From an uncultured Chlorobiaceae bacterium (lineage in GTDB: Bacteria > Bacteroidota > Chlorobiia > Chlorobiales > Chlorobiaceae), in the NCBI GenBank assembly GCA_903887845.1, contig CAISRC010000002.1, positions 1 through 40,579 of the forward strand: a stretch of DNA of 40,579 bases. Reading direction: 5' to 3'. Each line of letters opens with the position of its first letter. Positions within the stretch are counted from its first letter, which is position 1. The notes below the pieces were generated by a model, which was not told the DNA's origin, did no database searches, and was given only the letters and a program-made list of their open reading frames with translations. Made by a program: the position numbers and the translations under genes. Shown here in pieces: positions 8,013 to 16,749 of the stretch.

Positions 8013-8456
8013 TCAGGGTATCAGCAGTTTGAAACCGGTCCTGGGGTCATACTGGCGGGTTGCCGTGTTCTCCAGCAGCTCAATCAGGATGACTTCCAGC
8101 ACCTGCCATACCTTTACCCCATTGCGAATGCAACCGGTGACGGTGCTCTCCTCCCTGCCGCAGGCGAAGTGTGCGTGGAGTATCGGATTTCCTTTGTCAT
8201 CAGGAAAAATAGTTCCGGTGCCGGTTATTTCATGAACGTCATAAAGTTCATGAGTCATGGGAATCACAGGATTTGATCGGCCCTCTTCAGGGCCGACAAC
8301 CAGCAGACTGCCTTTGTCAGCCCCACCGACAGCAATAAACGAGGCGCGATCAACGGCATGATCCTTGACGAACTGTTCCAGTTTTTCGTGGACAATTTCA
8401 CCGTCTTCAAGCCGTATCACAAAGACTCTGCCCTGCTTTGCTTCAGAATATTTCAT
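8013..8456 (-). CDS. PPC/DUF296 domain protein
   Basis: The 147-residue protein is a single PPC (plants and prokaryotes conserved, DUF296) domain, recognised by VIRLEDGEIVHEKLEQFV, FIAVGGADKGSL, the glutamate- and histidine-rich ITGTGTIFPDDKGNPILHAH and TVTGCIRNGVKVWQVLEV. The histidines in LHAHFACG probably bind metal, as seen in structures of bacterial homologs. In plants the domain accompanies AT-hooks; in bacteria it stands alone with unknown role. It is the last gene of a three-gene minus-strand group with the NifO-like protein. Confidence 0.87.
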   Translation of the reverse strand: MKYSEAKQGRVFVIRLEDGEIVHEKLEQFVKDHAVDRASFIAVGGADKGSLLVVGPEEGRSNPVIPMTHELYDVHEITGTGTIFPDDKGNPILHAHFACGREESTVTGCIRNGVKVWQVLEVILIELLENTATRQYDPRTGFKLLIP

Positions 8457-8538
8457 TGCTTTTCATCGTTTTCATTGCCAGTTTCCCTCCCGGAATCAAG
8501 GGATGCCGATCCTTGAAAAGCAATGTAGTAAAACCGCT

Positions 8539-8847
8539 TCAGTTGTCGAAAAACTCTATTCGCAGATTTTCATCTGATTGTCCGGTTATGCTGTACCGCC
8601 CTTTTTTGGTAATCGAAAGTCCCTTCTTGTCGCCGGCAGGAATGATACTTTGCTCAATATTATCGGCCTCTTGTTTCGTGCAGCTCTGGTTGAAAAAGAG
8701 GTTCAGTGCCAGGCCTGTGTTATCGAACTGAAGCAAGAAATTATTGTCATTGACAAAAACAAGATCATCATAAGCATACGTGACTTCGTGTCCGAGATCT
8801 TCGAGAAGCTGCAAGACACTACCCAGTGGACGAAATAATGTTTCCAT
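8539..8847 (-). CDS. Conserved-looking hypothetical protein in the NifO-like operon
   Basis: A 102-residue soluble protein that I cannot place in a family. It is acidic, with one cysteine in FFNQSCTKQEADNI and a likely alpha/beta fold (GHEVTYAYDDLVFVNDNNFL). Its start is 3 bases from the stop of the NifO-like gene, and the PPC gene follows after about 80 bases, so it is almost certainly co-transcribed with both and its function may be linked to them. Confidence 0.7.
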   Translation of the reverse strand: METLFRPLGSVLQLLEDLGHEVTYAYDDLVFVNDNNFLLQFDNTGLALNLFFNQSCTKQEADNIEQSIIPAGDKKGLSITKKGRYSITGQSDENLRIEFFDN

Positions 8848-8850
8848 GGT

Positions 8851-9309
8851 TTATTGCTCCGGATTTTTGCACGAAAAGTTGCTGTTGTTGTTATGAGGGC
8901 ATGAGTCCATGTCACTCATTTTGAAAGATTTTATTACATCTTCTGCCCCTTGAACCGCATCGAGGCTTATCAGGTTTCTCAGCTCAGTGGTATCGAATCC
9001 CTGAATGTAACGGCTGCCGATTTTCATGAGGGGGCGTTTTATAAGCAGCGGCTCCCGGATCATTATGGCGATAGCCTCTTCTTTCGTAAATATTAAAGGG
9101 TTGATTTCGCCTGATTTTATTGCGGGCGCTGCCGGATTAAAGCATTCGGAAACCGGTTTTTCTCCGAGAAATTCATCAAGTTCCTCTTTGGACCAGGAGT
9201 ATTGAAGCAGATCAACTGTTTCAACAAGATGCCCTGAAAGCTCAAGCATCGCCTTCTGTCGGATATTGTTCCTGCATCCCGGTTTTTCGTAAAAGAGTAC
9301 GTTTGCCAT
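8851..9309 (-). CDS. ArsC-fold thioredoxin-like protein, NifO (nitrogenase-associated) type
   Basis: The 152-residue protein has the ArsC/Spx fold: VLFYEKPGCRNN at the N-terminus with the redox-type cysteine C12, VETVDLLQYSWSKEEL, then PLLIKRPLMKIGSRYIQGFD, which carries the family arginine. The N-terminal PGCxNNxRQKA block and the pattern GEKPVSECFNPAAPAIKSGEI match the nitrogenase-associated NifO subgroup and not arsenate reductases. Family members occur in nitrogen fixers and their precise role is unclear. No nif genes are visible here. The last 25 residues are a Cys/Asn/Ser-rich tail beyond the domain. It heads the operon with the 102-residue protein and the PPC protein. Confidence 0.75.
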   Translation of the reverse strand: MANVLFYEKPGCRNNIRQKAMLELSGHLVETVDLLQYSWSKEELDEFLGEKPVSECFNPAAPAIKSGEINPLIFTKEEAIAIMIREPLLIKRPLMKIGSRYIQGFDTTELRNLISLDAVQGAEDVIKSFKMSDMDSCPHNNNSNFSCKNPEQ

Positions 9310-9462
9310 GATCTTATATTCAAATTCTTGAATTCTTTGTCCCTGGTATATAATAAGGAAAAGCTGCTAATAACATAAAATTATTAATATAAATTTTGTA
9401 TTATATTTTCTTTAATAAGGGTTATTTGCGGTTTTTCATTAATTATTAACAAAATCTTAACA

Positions 9463-9720
9463 ATGGCAGAAAGCAATTTGCAGGCATGGGAAAAGGTGCT
9501 GGAGTATGCTTCAGTTCCGTTGCATGGAACAATGTCCAGAAAAATCAGGAAAGGAGTCAAGCTGCAGATTAACGAAGGGAGCATCTATGAAGATGCGGTT
9601 CTTTTTATCAGCGACCTATTTCTGAGGGTTACGGTGGATGCTGATGGTGTCAGTGTGAATACTTACTATGATATGAAAGCTGTTTCAAGCATTCGTACCT
9701 ATAGTACCAAAGAGCAATAG
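9463..9720 (+). CDS. Small hypothetical protein
   Basis: An 85-residue protein with no recognised domain. The pattern LQINEGSIYEDAVLFISDLFLRVTVD and VNTYYDMKAVSSIRTY suggests a compact beta-rich fold. It is transcribed away from the NifO-like gene across a 153-base A+T-rich gap that should hold both promoters. No strong Shine-Dalgarno is seen. Confidence 0.6.
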   Translation: MAESNLQAWEKVLEYASVPLHGTMSRKIRKGVKLQINEGSIYEDAVLFISDLFLRVTVDADGVSVNTYYDMKAVSSIRTYSTKEQ

Positions 9721-9751
9721 TAAAACGTTATGAAGGCTTGATGTTTCGTAG

Positions 9752-9786
9752 AGGGAAGGCATGTATCATGTCCGATGACCTTCCCT
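9752..9786. terminator. Hairpin between convergent genes
   Basis: AGGGAAGG (9752-9759) pairs with CCTTCCCT (9779-9786) across a 19-base loop. There is no T-run on either side, so terminator function is only suggested by its position between the convergent 9463 gene and sulP. Confidence 0.4.
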
Positions 9787-9833
9787 TTACGGCGTTCAGT
9801 GGTTGCTGCGTCAATTCTTGTTATCGGTCGGTG

Positions 9834-11540
9834 TTATTTCATCTCCCGCTGTACGGTAGGAATGAAGTTCTTTTGACGTCCTGTTTTTGCAAGGCCGAGT
9901 ATCTCCCGTGCATGGTCGAGCGCATCATCAATATTGCCGAAAATATTCTCTTCACCGATCTCATCGTAAAGTCCATACTGCTGCAAGGCAAATAATGGCT
10001 GCGCATGAACCCCTGAAAGAATAAGTTTGGTATCGGTTTTTATGCAGTCTTTAAGCAGCTCCCTCATCATATTCAGCCCTGTTGCATCAATTGAAAGCAC
10101 GCTTCGCATCCTTATAATCCGGATTTTTGGGGCTTTTTCAACAATATGCATGGCCTCCCTGAACTTGCTTGCTGCACCAAAGAAAAAAGGGCCGTTTATT
10201 TCAAAGACCTCCACACCAGCAGGTACTTTGCGCGTCACAATCGTGTTCGGATCGTCCTCTTCGTCTCTGTCAGTCAGCTCATTGGTGATGACGCCGACAT
10301 TGGAGAGCTGCGCCATTCGCTGCATAAAGAGGATAACCGCGAGCAGCATCCCTATCTCTATGGCAAGCGTCAAATCAAATACTACCGTCAGACCAAACGT
10401 TGTCAGTAAAACAATAACATCACTCCTCGGGCTTTTCAGAAGTTGGCGGAACACTTTGACCTCACTCATGTTCCAGGCAACAACAATAAGAATTGCCGCT
10501 AGAGCAGGCATTGGTATGAGCTTTGCCCACTTGCCGAAAAGCAGCATGATCAGGAGCAGCGTAATAGCGTGAACAATTCCAGCCACAGGAGTTCTTCCGC
10601 CGTTCTTGACATTGGTAGCAGTTCGAGCAATCGCCCCGGTCACGGGGATGCCGCCGAAAAGCGGAGTAATAATATTTGCCGCACCCTGGGCAATCAGCTC
10701 CATATTCGACTTATGCCGGCTGCCGATCATACCATCGGCCACAACAGCCGACAGCAGCGCTTCAATGGCGCCAAGCAGGGCAATGGTTGTGGCTGGCATG
10801 ATAAGGTGCTGAATCGTTGCAAAATCAAACGAGGGGAGTGAGGGCGCGGGAATCGAGGAGGGGATTTCTCCGAAACGTGATGCAATAGTTGCAACATCAA
10901 GCGGCAAGTAACGCACCATCAGGGTTGTTACAATAATGGCAACAAGAGAACCGGGAATTTTTCGTGACACCTTTGGCCAGAAAACAATAATCAGAAGAGC
11001 AATAGTGCCGATCATGAGACTTGAAAGATCAAGGGTCGGAATGTTGCGTGCGTAAGCTGTCCATTTACCGATAAAATCTGCTGGAACAACAGCAATATCA
11101 AGGCCGAGAAAATCCTTGACCTGGCTGGAGAAAATAATGACAGCTATCCCGCTGGTAAAACCGACAATAACCGGATAGGGAATGAACTTGATCAGTGATC
11201 CGAACTGGGCAAAACCCATGATCATAAGGATAATGCCTGACATCACCGTTGCCAGCATCAGGCCGTTAACGCCGTATTGCTGGACAATTCCATACAGGAT
11301 AACAATAAAAGCTCCCGTCGGGCCTCCAATCTGTACCCTGCTTCCACCGAGAAAAGAGACCAGAAAGCCTCCGACCACTGCGGTAATAAGCCCTTTTTCA
11401 GGAGAAACCCCCGATGCAATGGCAAACGCAATGGCAAGCGGGAGGGCTACAATGCCGACCATGACACCGGCAATGACATCCTTCATTATCCGGTCCGGTG
11501 TGAGTTCCGGTAAAATAGAGAAAAGCTTTGGTTTGAACAT
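9834..11540 (-). CDS. SulP-family anion permease with STAS domain
   Basis: The 568-residue protein has the SulP layout: about twelve membrane segments from residue 20 to 420, with [20 protein letters not shown] in the first helices and [18 protein letters not shown] in the conserved core. A cytoplasmic STAS domain occupies roughly residues 440-550 ([27 protein letters not shown]). SulP proteins carry sulfate, bicarbonate or other anions by symport or exchange. The substrate cannot be read from sequence; in a green sulfur bacterium bicarbonate is as plausible as sulfate. It stands alone, divergent from the UPF0149 gene. Confidence 0.92.
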   Translation of the reverse strand: MFKPKLFSILPELTPDRIMKDVIAGVMVGIVALPLAIAFAIASGVSPEKGLITAVVGGFLVSFLGGSRVQIGGPTGAFIVILYGIVQQYGVNGLMLATVMSGIILMIMGFAQFGSLIKFIPYPVIVGFTSGIAVIIFSSQVKDFLGLDIAVVPADFIGKWTAYARNIPTLDLSSLMIGTIALLIIVFWPKVSRKIPGSLVAIIVTTLMVRYLPLDVATIASRFGEIPSSIPAPSLPSFDFATIQHLIMPATTIALLGAIEALLSAVVADGMIGSRHKSNMELIAQGAANIITPLFGGIPVTGAIARTATNVKNGGRTPVAGIVHAITLLLIMLLFGKWAKLIPMPALAAILIVVAWNMSEVKVFRQLLKSPRSDVIVLLTTFGLTVVFDLTLAIEIGMLLAVILFMQRMAQLSNVGVITNELTDRDEEDDPNTIVTRKVPAGVEVFEINGPFFFGAASKFREAMHIVEKAPKIRIIRMRSVLSIDATGLNMMRELLKDCIKTDTKLILSGVHAQPLFALQQYGLYDEIGEENIFGNIDDALDHAREILGLAKTGRQKNFIPTVQREMK

Positions 11541-11796
11541 GGTGAGCGTCTGAAAAGGAAAATGAACAAGCGGCCCTTGGCGGGCCCGGGTTTCTTATAT
11601 AAGGCTTTTTACATTATTTTTTCAATTCATCGCTCTGTTCTGTTAAAAAAAGTTTGATTCCAATGGTAAAACCGCTTTTTCTGATGGTATTTGTTATGTC
11701 GAGGTACTTATCTTGAGTAAAAAATAGTTGGGATCACGTCATCAAGTTGACGAAAGTCCCTATGCGCAGTCTCTTATTCACTGTTAATTGTCAACT

Positions 11797-12399
11797 ATGA
11801 TGAACTCATCCGATTCGCAGCAGCAACAGCAAAGACTCTCCGATGAAGAGCTTGAAAAACTTGACGATTTTCTCGGATCTGACTCGACTCCGGAAGAATG
11901 CCTGTTTCCGGTTGAAATGCTTGATGGTTATATGACCGCCTTGATTGTCGGACCCGATGTGATTGAGCCTGACATCTGGATTCCCTATATCTGGGATCAG
12001 GAAAACAGTGAGGAACCATATTTTTCTTCCGAAGCCGAAGAAAAGACGATACGCGATCTTCTTGTTCGCCACATGAACACCATCGCTCTGCAATTCAATG
12101 AAGACCCTGAAGATTTTGTGCCGCTCTATGAGCAATTCGGTTACAGTGATGAGGAAGAGAGGAGAATCGCCATTGAAAACTGGGCACTTGGATTTTCTGT
12201 AGGTATAGAGCTCACACATGGTTCCTGGAACTCTTTTTTGGAGGATGAAGAAACGGCACAGTTGGTTCTGCCAATGTTCATTCTCGCTAAAATAACTGAT
12301 GATTTCGACGACTTGTCTGAGGATGATATTATTGGTTTGGAGCAATTGATGCCTGACCTTGTCGTCAAAATATACTATTACTGGAATCAGGAGGCATAA
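11797..12399 (+). CDS. UPF0149 (YgfB/YecA) family protein
   Basis: About 200 residues, strongly acidic and all-helical, matching UPF0149: LSDEELEKLDDFLGS at the N-terminus, MLDGYMTALIVGPD, and the repeated acidic helices with ENWALGFSVGIELTH. Members are uncharacterised, and some carry a C-terminal SEC-C zinc motif, absent here. I prefer an ATG at 11797 or 11800 over the TTG at 11788. Rubrerythrin follows after 92 bases on the same strand, so co-transcription is possible but that gene has its own good ribosome site. Confidence 0.8.
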   Translation: MMNSSDSQQQQQRLSDEELEKLDDFLGSDSTPEECLFPVEMLDGYMTALIVGPDVIEPDIWIPYIWDQENSEEPYFSSEAEEKTIRDLLVRHMNTIALQFNEDPEDFVPLYEQFGYSDEEERRIAIENWALGFSVGIELTHGSWNSFLEDEETAQLVLPMFILAKITDDFDDLSEDDIIGLEQLMPDLVVKIYYYWNQEA

Positions 12400-12491
12400 C
12401 GCCTGCTCAATGAGAGGCATTGGAGATAAACAATCTGCTCTGGTGTATGAAATTTGAAGATCATCATAAAATAAAAGGAGATAAAACAGAT

Positions 12492-12989
12492 ATGACGACA
12501 ACGAAAGAGAACCTGAAAGAGGCGTTTGCCGGAGAGAGTCAGGCTAACCAGAAATATCTGGCTTTTGCAAACGAAGCAGAAAAAGCTGGTTTTGGTAATG
12601 TGGCAAAGTTATTTCGTACAACTGCGCAAGCTGAGCGTATTCATGCAGCCGGGCATTTTGCCGCTCTCGGAGGAATAGGGTCAACTGTCGAAAATCTGGA
12701 GGCAGCAATCAGTGGGGAAACTTTTGAGCATACAGAGATGTATCCCCCAATGCTGGAACAGGCTGAAACCGATGATCATCCGGCAAAAAGGATGTTTTCC
12801 TATGCACTCAAAGCGGAACGGGTTCATGCTGAACTCTATAAAAAAGCACTTGAATCAGTACGTAACGGAAAGGATCTCACAGCAACCGAGGTCTGGCTGT
12901 GTCCTGTCTGCGGCCATATCGAGTTGGGCAACCCACCGGAAACATGCCCGATTTGCGGGGCTAAAGCCTCAGTGTTTGTTCAGGTGTAA
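12492..12989 (+). CDS. Rubrerythrin
   Basis: 165 residues with a ferritin-like four-helix di-iron domain (ESQANQKYLAFANEAEKAG, TAQAERIHAAGHFAAL, ALKAERVHAELYKKAL, giving the paired ExxH ligands) and a C-terminal rubredoxin-like iron site CPVCGH...CPICGA. Rubrerythrins reduce hydrogen peroxide in anaerobes and fit a strict anaerobe such as Chlorobium. The frame is open further upstream, but the ATG at 12492 is preceded by AAAGGAG at proper spacing and matches the family start. Confidence 0.94.
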   Translation: MTTTKENLKEAFAGESQANQKYLAFANEAEKAGFGNVAKLFRTTAQAERIHAAGHFAALGGIGSTVENLEAAISGETFEHTEMYPPMLEQAETDDHPAKRMFSYALKAERVHAELYKKALESVRNGKDLTATEVWLCPVCGHIELGNPPETCPICGAKASVFVQV

Positions 12990-13015
12990 CAATTCTCATT
13001 CAGAAAATTCAGTAT

Positions 13016-13036
13016 ATACAGCCCCGCAGGGGCTGT
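13016..13036 (+). terminator. Hairpin after rubrerythrin
   Basis: The arms TACAGCCCC and GGGGCTGTA are perfect with the 3-base loop GCA. The following sequence is only T/G-rich (tgtttgt), so it is a plausible but not ideal intrinsic terminator 27 bases after the rubrerythrin stop. Confidence 0.55.
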
Positions 13037-13074
13037 ATGTTTGTAGGGTAGAGGGTATGCGTAGTCACTGAACA

Positions 13075-13410
13075 TTACTGCGCTATATGCTGTTTGGTTG
13101 TAAAGAGCAGTATTGCGCCTGCCAGGTCAGCCACTATCCAGATCTCTTTTGCAAGGTGGATATCAATAACTGGATTAAAAAGTATGGTGAAGAGGGTGTA
13201 TGCCAGGGGCAGCAGCACTTTTTTCTTTCCAAAGTTCCTGTACGCTCCCCAGGCAAAGGTTCCGGCGGCAGTAATTTTCAGAAAAGAATAGAATTCATCA
13301 TTGAACGGGAATATGGCCAGGAGCAGCAGTGCTGCTGTAAGATAAATGACTTGTACAGGCATAACACAGGTGATGGGAATGGAATTAAAAAAGCCAGACG
13401 GAACTTGCAT
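13075..13410 (-). CDS. Small membrane protein, DUF6804-like
   Basis: Up to 111 residues with three or four membrane segments (VIYLTAALLLLAIFPF, a second around ITAAGTFAWGAY, LLPLAYTLFTILFNPVI and IWIVADLAGAILLF). The pattern PFNDEFYSFLKITAA with LFTILFNPVIDIHL resembles the DUF6804 family of small inner-membrane proteins of unknown role. The farthest start falls inside the terminator hairpin of the RRM gene, so the ATG at 13362, just before the first membrane segment, may be the real start (95 residues). Confidence 0.65.
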   Translation of the reverse strand: MQVPSGFFNSIPITCVMPVQVIYLTAALLLLAIFPFNDEFYSFLKITAAGTFAWGAYRNFGKKKVLLPLAYTLFTILFNPVIDIHLAKEIWIVADLAGAILLFTTKQHIAQ

Positions 13411-13420
13411 TCTGTCTGGC
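13385..13420 (-). terminator. Terminator of the RRM-protein gene
   Basis: On the minus strand GCCAGAC (13414-13420) pairs with GTCTGGC (13393-13399), followed by six T residues. It lies about 30 bases past the stop of the RRM gene. Confidence 0.85.
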
Positions 13421-13451
13421 TTAAGAGGAAAATAGTCGAAAAGCTTAAGGC

Positions 13452-13724
13452 TCAGTAGCGATCTCTTCTCGCGGGTCTCTCTTCGCGAGGCTTCGCTTCA
13501 TTGACCTTTATCGTGCGGCCATTCAAATCCTTTTCATTCATTGATTCGATAGCTTCACGAGCTTCACTTTCATTAGGCATGTCAACAAATCCGAACCCTT
13601 TGGAGCGGCCCGAAAATTTGTCATTAATGATGCTTGCGCTATCGACTTGACCGAATTCGGAAAAGGCTTCACGAAGATCATCTTCAGTAACGGTGTAAGC
13701 CAAATTGCCAATGTAAATATTCAT
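13452..13724 (-). CDS. RRM-domain RNA-binding protein
   Basis: 90 residues made almost wholly of one RNA recognition motif. RNP2 is IYIGNLAY (residues 3-10) and RNP1 is KGFGFVDM, where the usual aromatic residues are present. A short Arg/Glu-rich tail (KPREERPARRDRY) replaces the glycine-rich tail of cyanobacterial Rbp proteins. The ATG at 13724 matches the family start; a 20-residue upstream extension is open but would overlap the leader hairpins. The leader resembles the Chlorobi-RRM motif, which suggests the protein or its RNA partner may regulate its own expression. Confidence 0.93.
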   Translation of the reverse strand: MNIYIGNLAYTVTEDDLREAFSEFGQVDSASIINDKFSGRSKGFGFVDMPNESEAREAIESMNEKDLNGRTIKVNEAKPREERPARRDRY

Positions 13725-13800
13725 TATTAGTCTCAGTGTATCTATGCATTGGTAGAAAGAGATACCGTCAAGTAACCAACGCACAAATTACTTGAATAGG
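13725..13800 (-). ncRNA. Candidate Chlorobi-RRM leader RNA
   Basis: Reading on the minus strand towards the RRM gene, CAAGTAA/TTACTTG forms one hairpin (13769-13794) and GTATCT/AGATAC a second (13738-13765), ending 13 bases before the ATG. The published Chlorobi-RRM motif is a conserved structure found in the 5' regions of RRM-protein genes in Chlorobi, so gene, strand and position all agree. I cannot recall its consensus well enough to match bases, and a covariance-model search would settle it. A further perfect 9-bp hairpin lies just upstream (13802-13822). Confidence 0.6.
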
Positions 13801-13947
13801 GATCAGTCAACCATTGACTGATTTCTTTTGAAGTTTAACGTAATTCATGATCATTTTCAAATAGATAATTCCAGGGGTGAATAATTCTCAAAATTGACTT
13901 AATATCTCCTGTCTAAAATCCGCTTTTCCTGACTAATTGGTCTCGTT

Positions 13948-15684
13948 ATGCATGAATTTGATTTTCTCGGCGCACTGGTGCTCATCGGGGCATTAGCCGT
14001 CGCTATTATTCTGATTTTTCAGCAATTAAAAATTCCACCCGTCATCGGGCTGATTTTTACCGGAATTATCCTTGGACCTTCAGGTATTGGTGCGGTCTAT
14101 GATCAGAAAATGGTTTCAACGCTTGCAGAGCTTGGGGTCGTTCTTCTTTTGTTTACCATAGGCCTTGAGTTTTCCGTTAATGACCTCAAAAAACTTAAAA
14201 AAATTGTGCTGGTCGGCGGCGGCGTCCAGATTCTTGTTACCGGTCTGGCCATCAGTTTTCTTTCCTGGTGGTTTATGCTCGCCATAGGTCAGGGCATTAC
14301 TGTTTCCTCTGCCGCATTTCTTGGATTCACCTTTTCGGTCAGCAGTACAGCGATCTGCCTTAAAATTCTTGCGGACCGCGATGAGCTTGCTTTACCGCAT
14401 GGCCGCATTGCTCTTGGAATTTTGATTTTCCAGGATATAGCTATTGTTCCCTTGATGATCGGCATTAATTTTCTGAGTCCCCATGCCGTCCCTTCTTTTG
14501 AGGTTGTCTTTAAAAAGATCGGCATTATTTTGCTGTTCTCAGCGGCTATTGTTATTGGATTCAGACTTCTTATGCCAAAAATGGTGCATCTGATAGCCTC
14601 CTTGCATGCCAAAGAGGTTCTCGTTATAGGAGCCCTTGTGATTTGCTTCGGTGCAGCGTATTTGACTTCCCTTGCCGGACTGTCGCTCGCACTCGGTTCC
14701 TTTGTTGCAGGTATGGTTATCGCCAGTACCGATGAAAGTCATCAGATAAGCGTGACGATTGATCCTTTTCGTGAGGCGTTCAGCAGCATCTTTTTTATAT
14801 CAGTAGGCCTTCTGCTCGACGTCAAGATGATCAATCTGCCTCTTTTTGTCTCAATTGCCCTTCTCGTGCTGTTAGTAAAAGGGCTGCTTGTTGCCGGGAT
14901 TTCTCTTTTTCTGGGCAACTCTATGAGGGTAAGTATGATGGCTGGTATGGCGCTGGCACAGATTGGGGAATTTTCCTTTGTGCTGGCAGAGAGCGGCATG
15001 AAGAACAGCATCATCAATCATGAGGTTTTTCAGGCCATGCTTGCCATCAGTGTTGTAACAATGATCGTCACGCCTGCCATGATAGCTATTGCTCCGAAAT
15101 TTGCCGACCAGGTTGCGCCGGCACTCGGGTTTATACCTCTGGTTTCCAGGGAGTCTCCCTCCGTTGCTGTTCGTCCTCCCGATAGTACCATTATTTGTGC
15201 AGGGGAGATCCATGCCGCCATTATCGGTTTTGGCATCAACGGTCAGAACGTTGCTTCAGTGCTCCATGCAACCAATATCTCCTATTCTGTCCTTGAAATC
15301 GACCGTGAAATGGTTAAAGTCATGAGAAGAAGGGGCGAACCAATCTATTATGGCGATTGCACAGAAAAAAAAGCGCTCCTTCGCGCCGGCATTGACCATG
15401 CCCGTGCCGTGGTGCTCGGGATTTCAGATACCGGTGCAATCCGTAACAGCATCGCGATGATTCGCGACATCAACCGAAAAGCATTTATTATTGTACGAGC
15501 AAGAACTCTTGATAATATCGCAGCACTCTACAAAGCAGGAGCCGATGTTGTGGTTACCGAAAAATTTGAAACCTCTATCCAGATTTTTTCCCAATTGCTT
15601 AATCACTTTACCGTTGACCCTGAACTGATTCTCGAACAGCAGGAAATTATCCGGCGCGAATGTGAAAAGATTTTTCAAAAATAA
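13948..15684 (+). CDS. KefB/CPA2-type cation:proton antiporter with TrkA-N domain
   Basis: 578 residues. Residues 1-390 form about twelve to thirteen membrane segments of the CPA2 monovalent cation:proton antiporter type (PPVIGLIFTGIILGPSGIG, LGVVLLLFTIGLEFS, FQDIAIVPLM, GMALAQIGEFSFVLAE). Residues around 420-540 form a Rossmann-like TrkA-N/RCK domain (AAIIGFGINGQNVASVL, YYGDCTEKKALLRAGI), which binds NAD(H) or another nucleotide and gates transport. It probably exports K+ or Na+ in exchange for protons. It is a single gene with its own upstream region. Confidence 0.92.
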   Translation: MHEFDFLGALVLIGALAVAIILIFQQLKIPPVIGLIFTGIILGPSGIGAVYDQKMVSTLAELGVVLLLFTIGLEFSVNDLKKLKKIVLVGGGVQILVTGLAISFLSWWFMLAIGQGITVSSAAFLGFTFSVSSTAICLKILADRDELALPHGRIALGILIFQDIAIVPLMIGINFLSPHAVPSFEVVFKKIGIILLFSAAIVIGFRLLMPKMVHLIASLHAKEVLVIGALVICFGAAYLTSLAGLSLALGSFVAGMVIASTDESHQISVTIDPFREAFSSIFFISVGLLLDVKMINLPLFVSIALLVLLVKGLLVAGISLFLGNSMRVSMMAGMALAQIGEFSFVLAESGMKNSIINHEVFQAMLAISVVTMIVTPAMIAIAPKFADQVAPALGFIPLVSRESPSVAVRPPDSTIICAGEIHAAIIGFGINGQNVASVLHATNISYSVLEIDREMVKVMRRRGEPIYYGDCTEKKALLRAGIDHARAVVLGISDTGAIRNSIAMIRDINRKAFIIVRARTLDNIAALYKAGADVVVTEKFETSIQIFSQLLNHFTVDPELILEQQEIIRRECEKIFQK

Positions 15685-15798
15685 TCATGCAAATACCTTC
15701 TGACGGATGGTTGTTTTTTCCCGGGTGCGATATAATTTTCTTATATTTAACGCTATAAAGAGACCATATCTCTCCTCACCTTTCACCTGACAAGTGTT

Positions 15799-16749
15799 AT
15801 GGCACAACCGACCCAAAAATTTATCAGTTACCGGCAGGAGCTTCTTGATCTTCAGGCATCAGAGGATAGAGCTGCCGCCAAACGGGCAACCTATGAACTT
15901 TCTTTAATGGAGAAGAGCTGTTTTGTAGAGTTGAACGGTGTTGTTCATCATTATCACGATTCCGGCCCCAAAGATGCCGCCGAGACCGTCGTGCTTATTC
16001 ATGGCTGGGATTGCTGGTGGATGTGGTGGCACCATGTCATCAAATATCTGAACAACAAGGGGGTTCGTACGATCGCTTACGACATGCGCGGACATGGATG
16101 GTCAGAAAACGATCCGAATAACCATTATCACATCGACTTTTTCGCCCATGATCTGAATGATCTGGTTGTCAATCTCGGGCTTAAACGATTTCATATTGCC
16201 GCATTTTCTTTTGGCCCTTTTGTTGCGCTCGATTATGCCTGTTCTCATCCCGGCCTTATTCGATCAATGACTTTTTTCAATTTCGGATTTCTGCCAAACA
16301 GCCAATTCATACAGGCATTTGCAACGAATACAATTACTTTTGTTTTCAATGGCCTTTTACGAAAACTGACCTGGTGGCTGCCTGCCTATATCTTTGCCCG
16401 TCTTGTTCTTGCGAAGAATACCGTCATGCTTCATGATATTCTTATCGGATATAAAAGCCTCGGGCTCTGCGCTCCAGAGGCTATTGAGCAGACGACTCAG
16501 CATATTACCGCGTTCAGTACGACCGACTCCGTGCCTGAGATGGTCAAGAAAGTTGATATGCCAATCCTTTTTGTCGCCGGAGAGGGTGATTCAATCATGA
16601 CTTGTGAGAACACAGAAAAATTAGTCAATCTTACTCACAAGGGTACCTATGTCTGCGTTCCCGAATGCGGGCATCTGATTACGGTTGAATTGCCGGAAGT
16701 GGCCTCGCAACTTATCTGGGGACACGTGCAGGCCAATAGCGGTACTTAA
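15799..16749 (+). CDS. Alpha/beta-hydrolase fold protein
   Basis: 316 residues of the canonical alpha/beta hydrolase fold: oxyanion segment VVLIHGWDCWWMWWHHV, YDMRGHGWSEN, nucleophile elbow AAFSFGPF with Ser137 (the usual GxSxG begins with A-F here), the acid in ILFVAGEGDSI, and catalytic His in PECGHLITVELP. A lid with a hydrophobic stretch (LTWWLPAYIFARLVLA) suggests a lipophilic or membrane-bound substrate. A 35-residue N-terminal extension precedes the fold. The substrate is unknown. It overlaps the convergent trpF by 4 bases. Confidence 0.85.
   Translation: MAQPTQKFISYRQELLDLQASEDRAAAKRATYELSLMEKSCFVELNGVVHHYHDSGPKDAAETVVLIHGWDCWWMWWHHVIKYLNNKGVRTIAYDMRGHGWSENDPNNHYHIDFFAHDLNDLVVNLGLKRFHIAAFSFGPFVALDYACSHPGLIRSMTFFNFGFLPNSQFIQAFATNTITFVFNGLLRKLTWWLPAYIFARLVLAKNTVMLHDILIGYKSLGLCAPEAIEQTTQHITAFSTTDSVPEMVKKVDMPILFVAGEGDSIMTCENTEKLVNLTHKGTYVCVPECGHLITVELPEVASQLIWGHVQANSGT

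Noticed and set aside
11806-12501. A 231-codon minus-strand frame opposite the UPF0149 gene
   Set aside because: The plus strand carries a recognisable UPF0149 protein; the antisense frame is Phe/Ile/Leu-rich only because it mirrors acidic codons.
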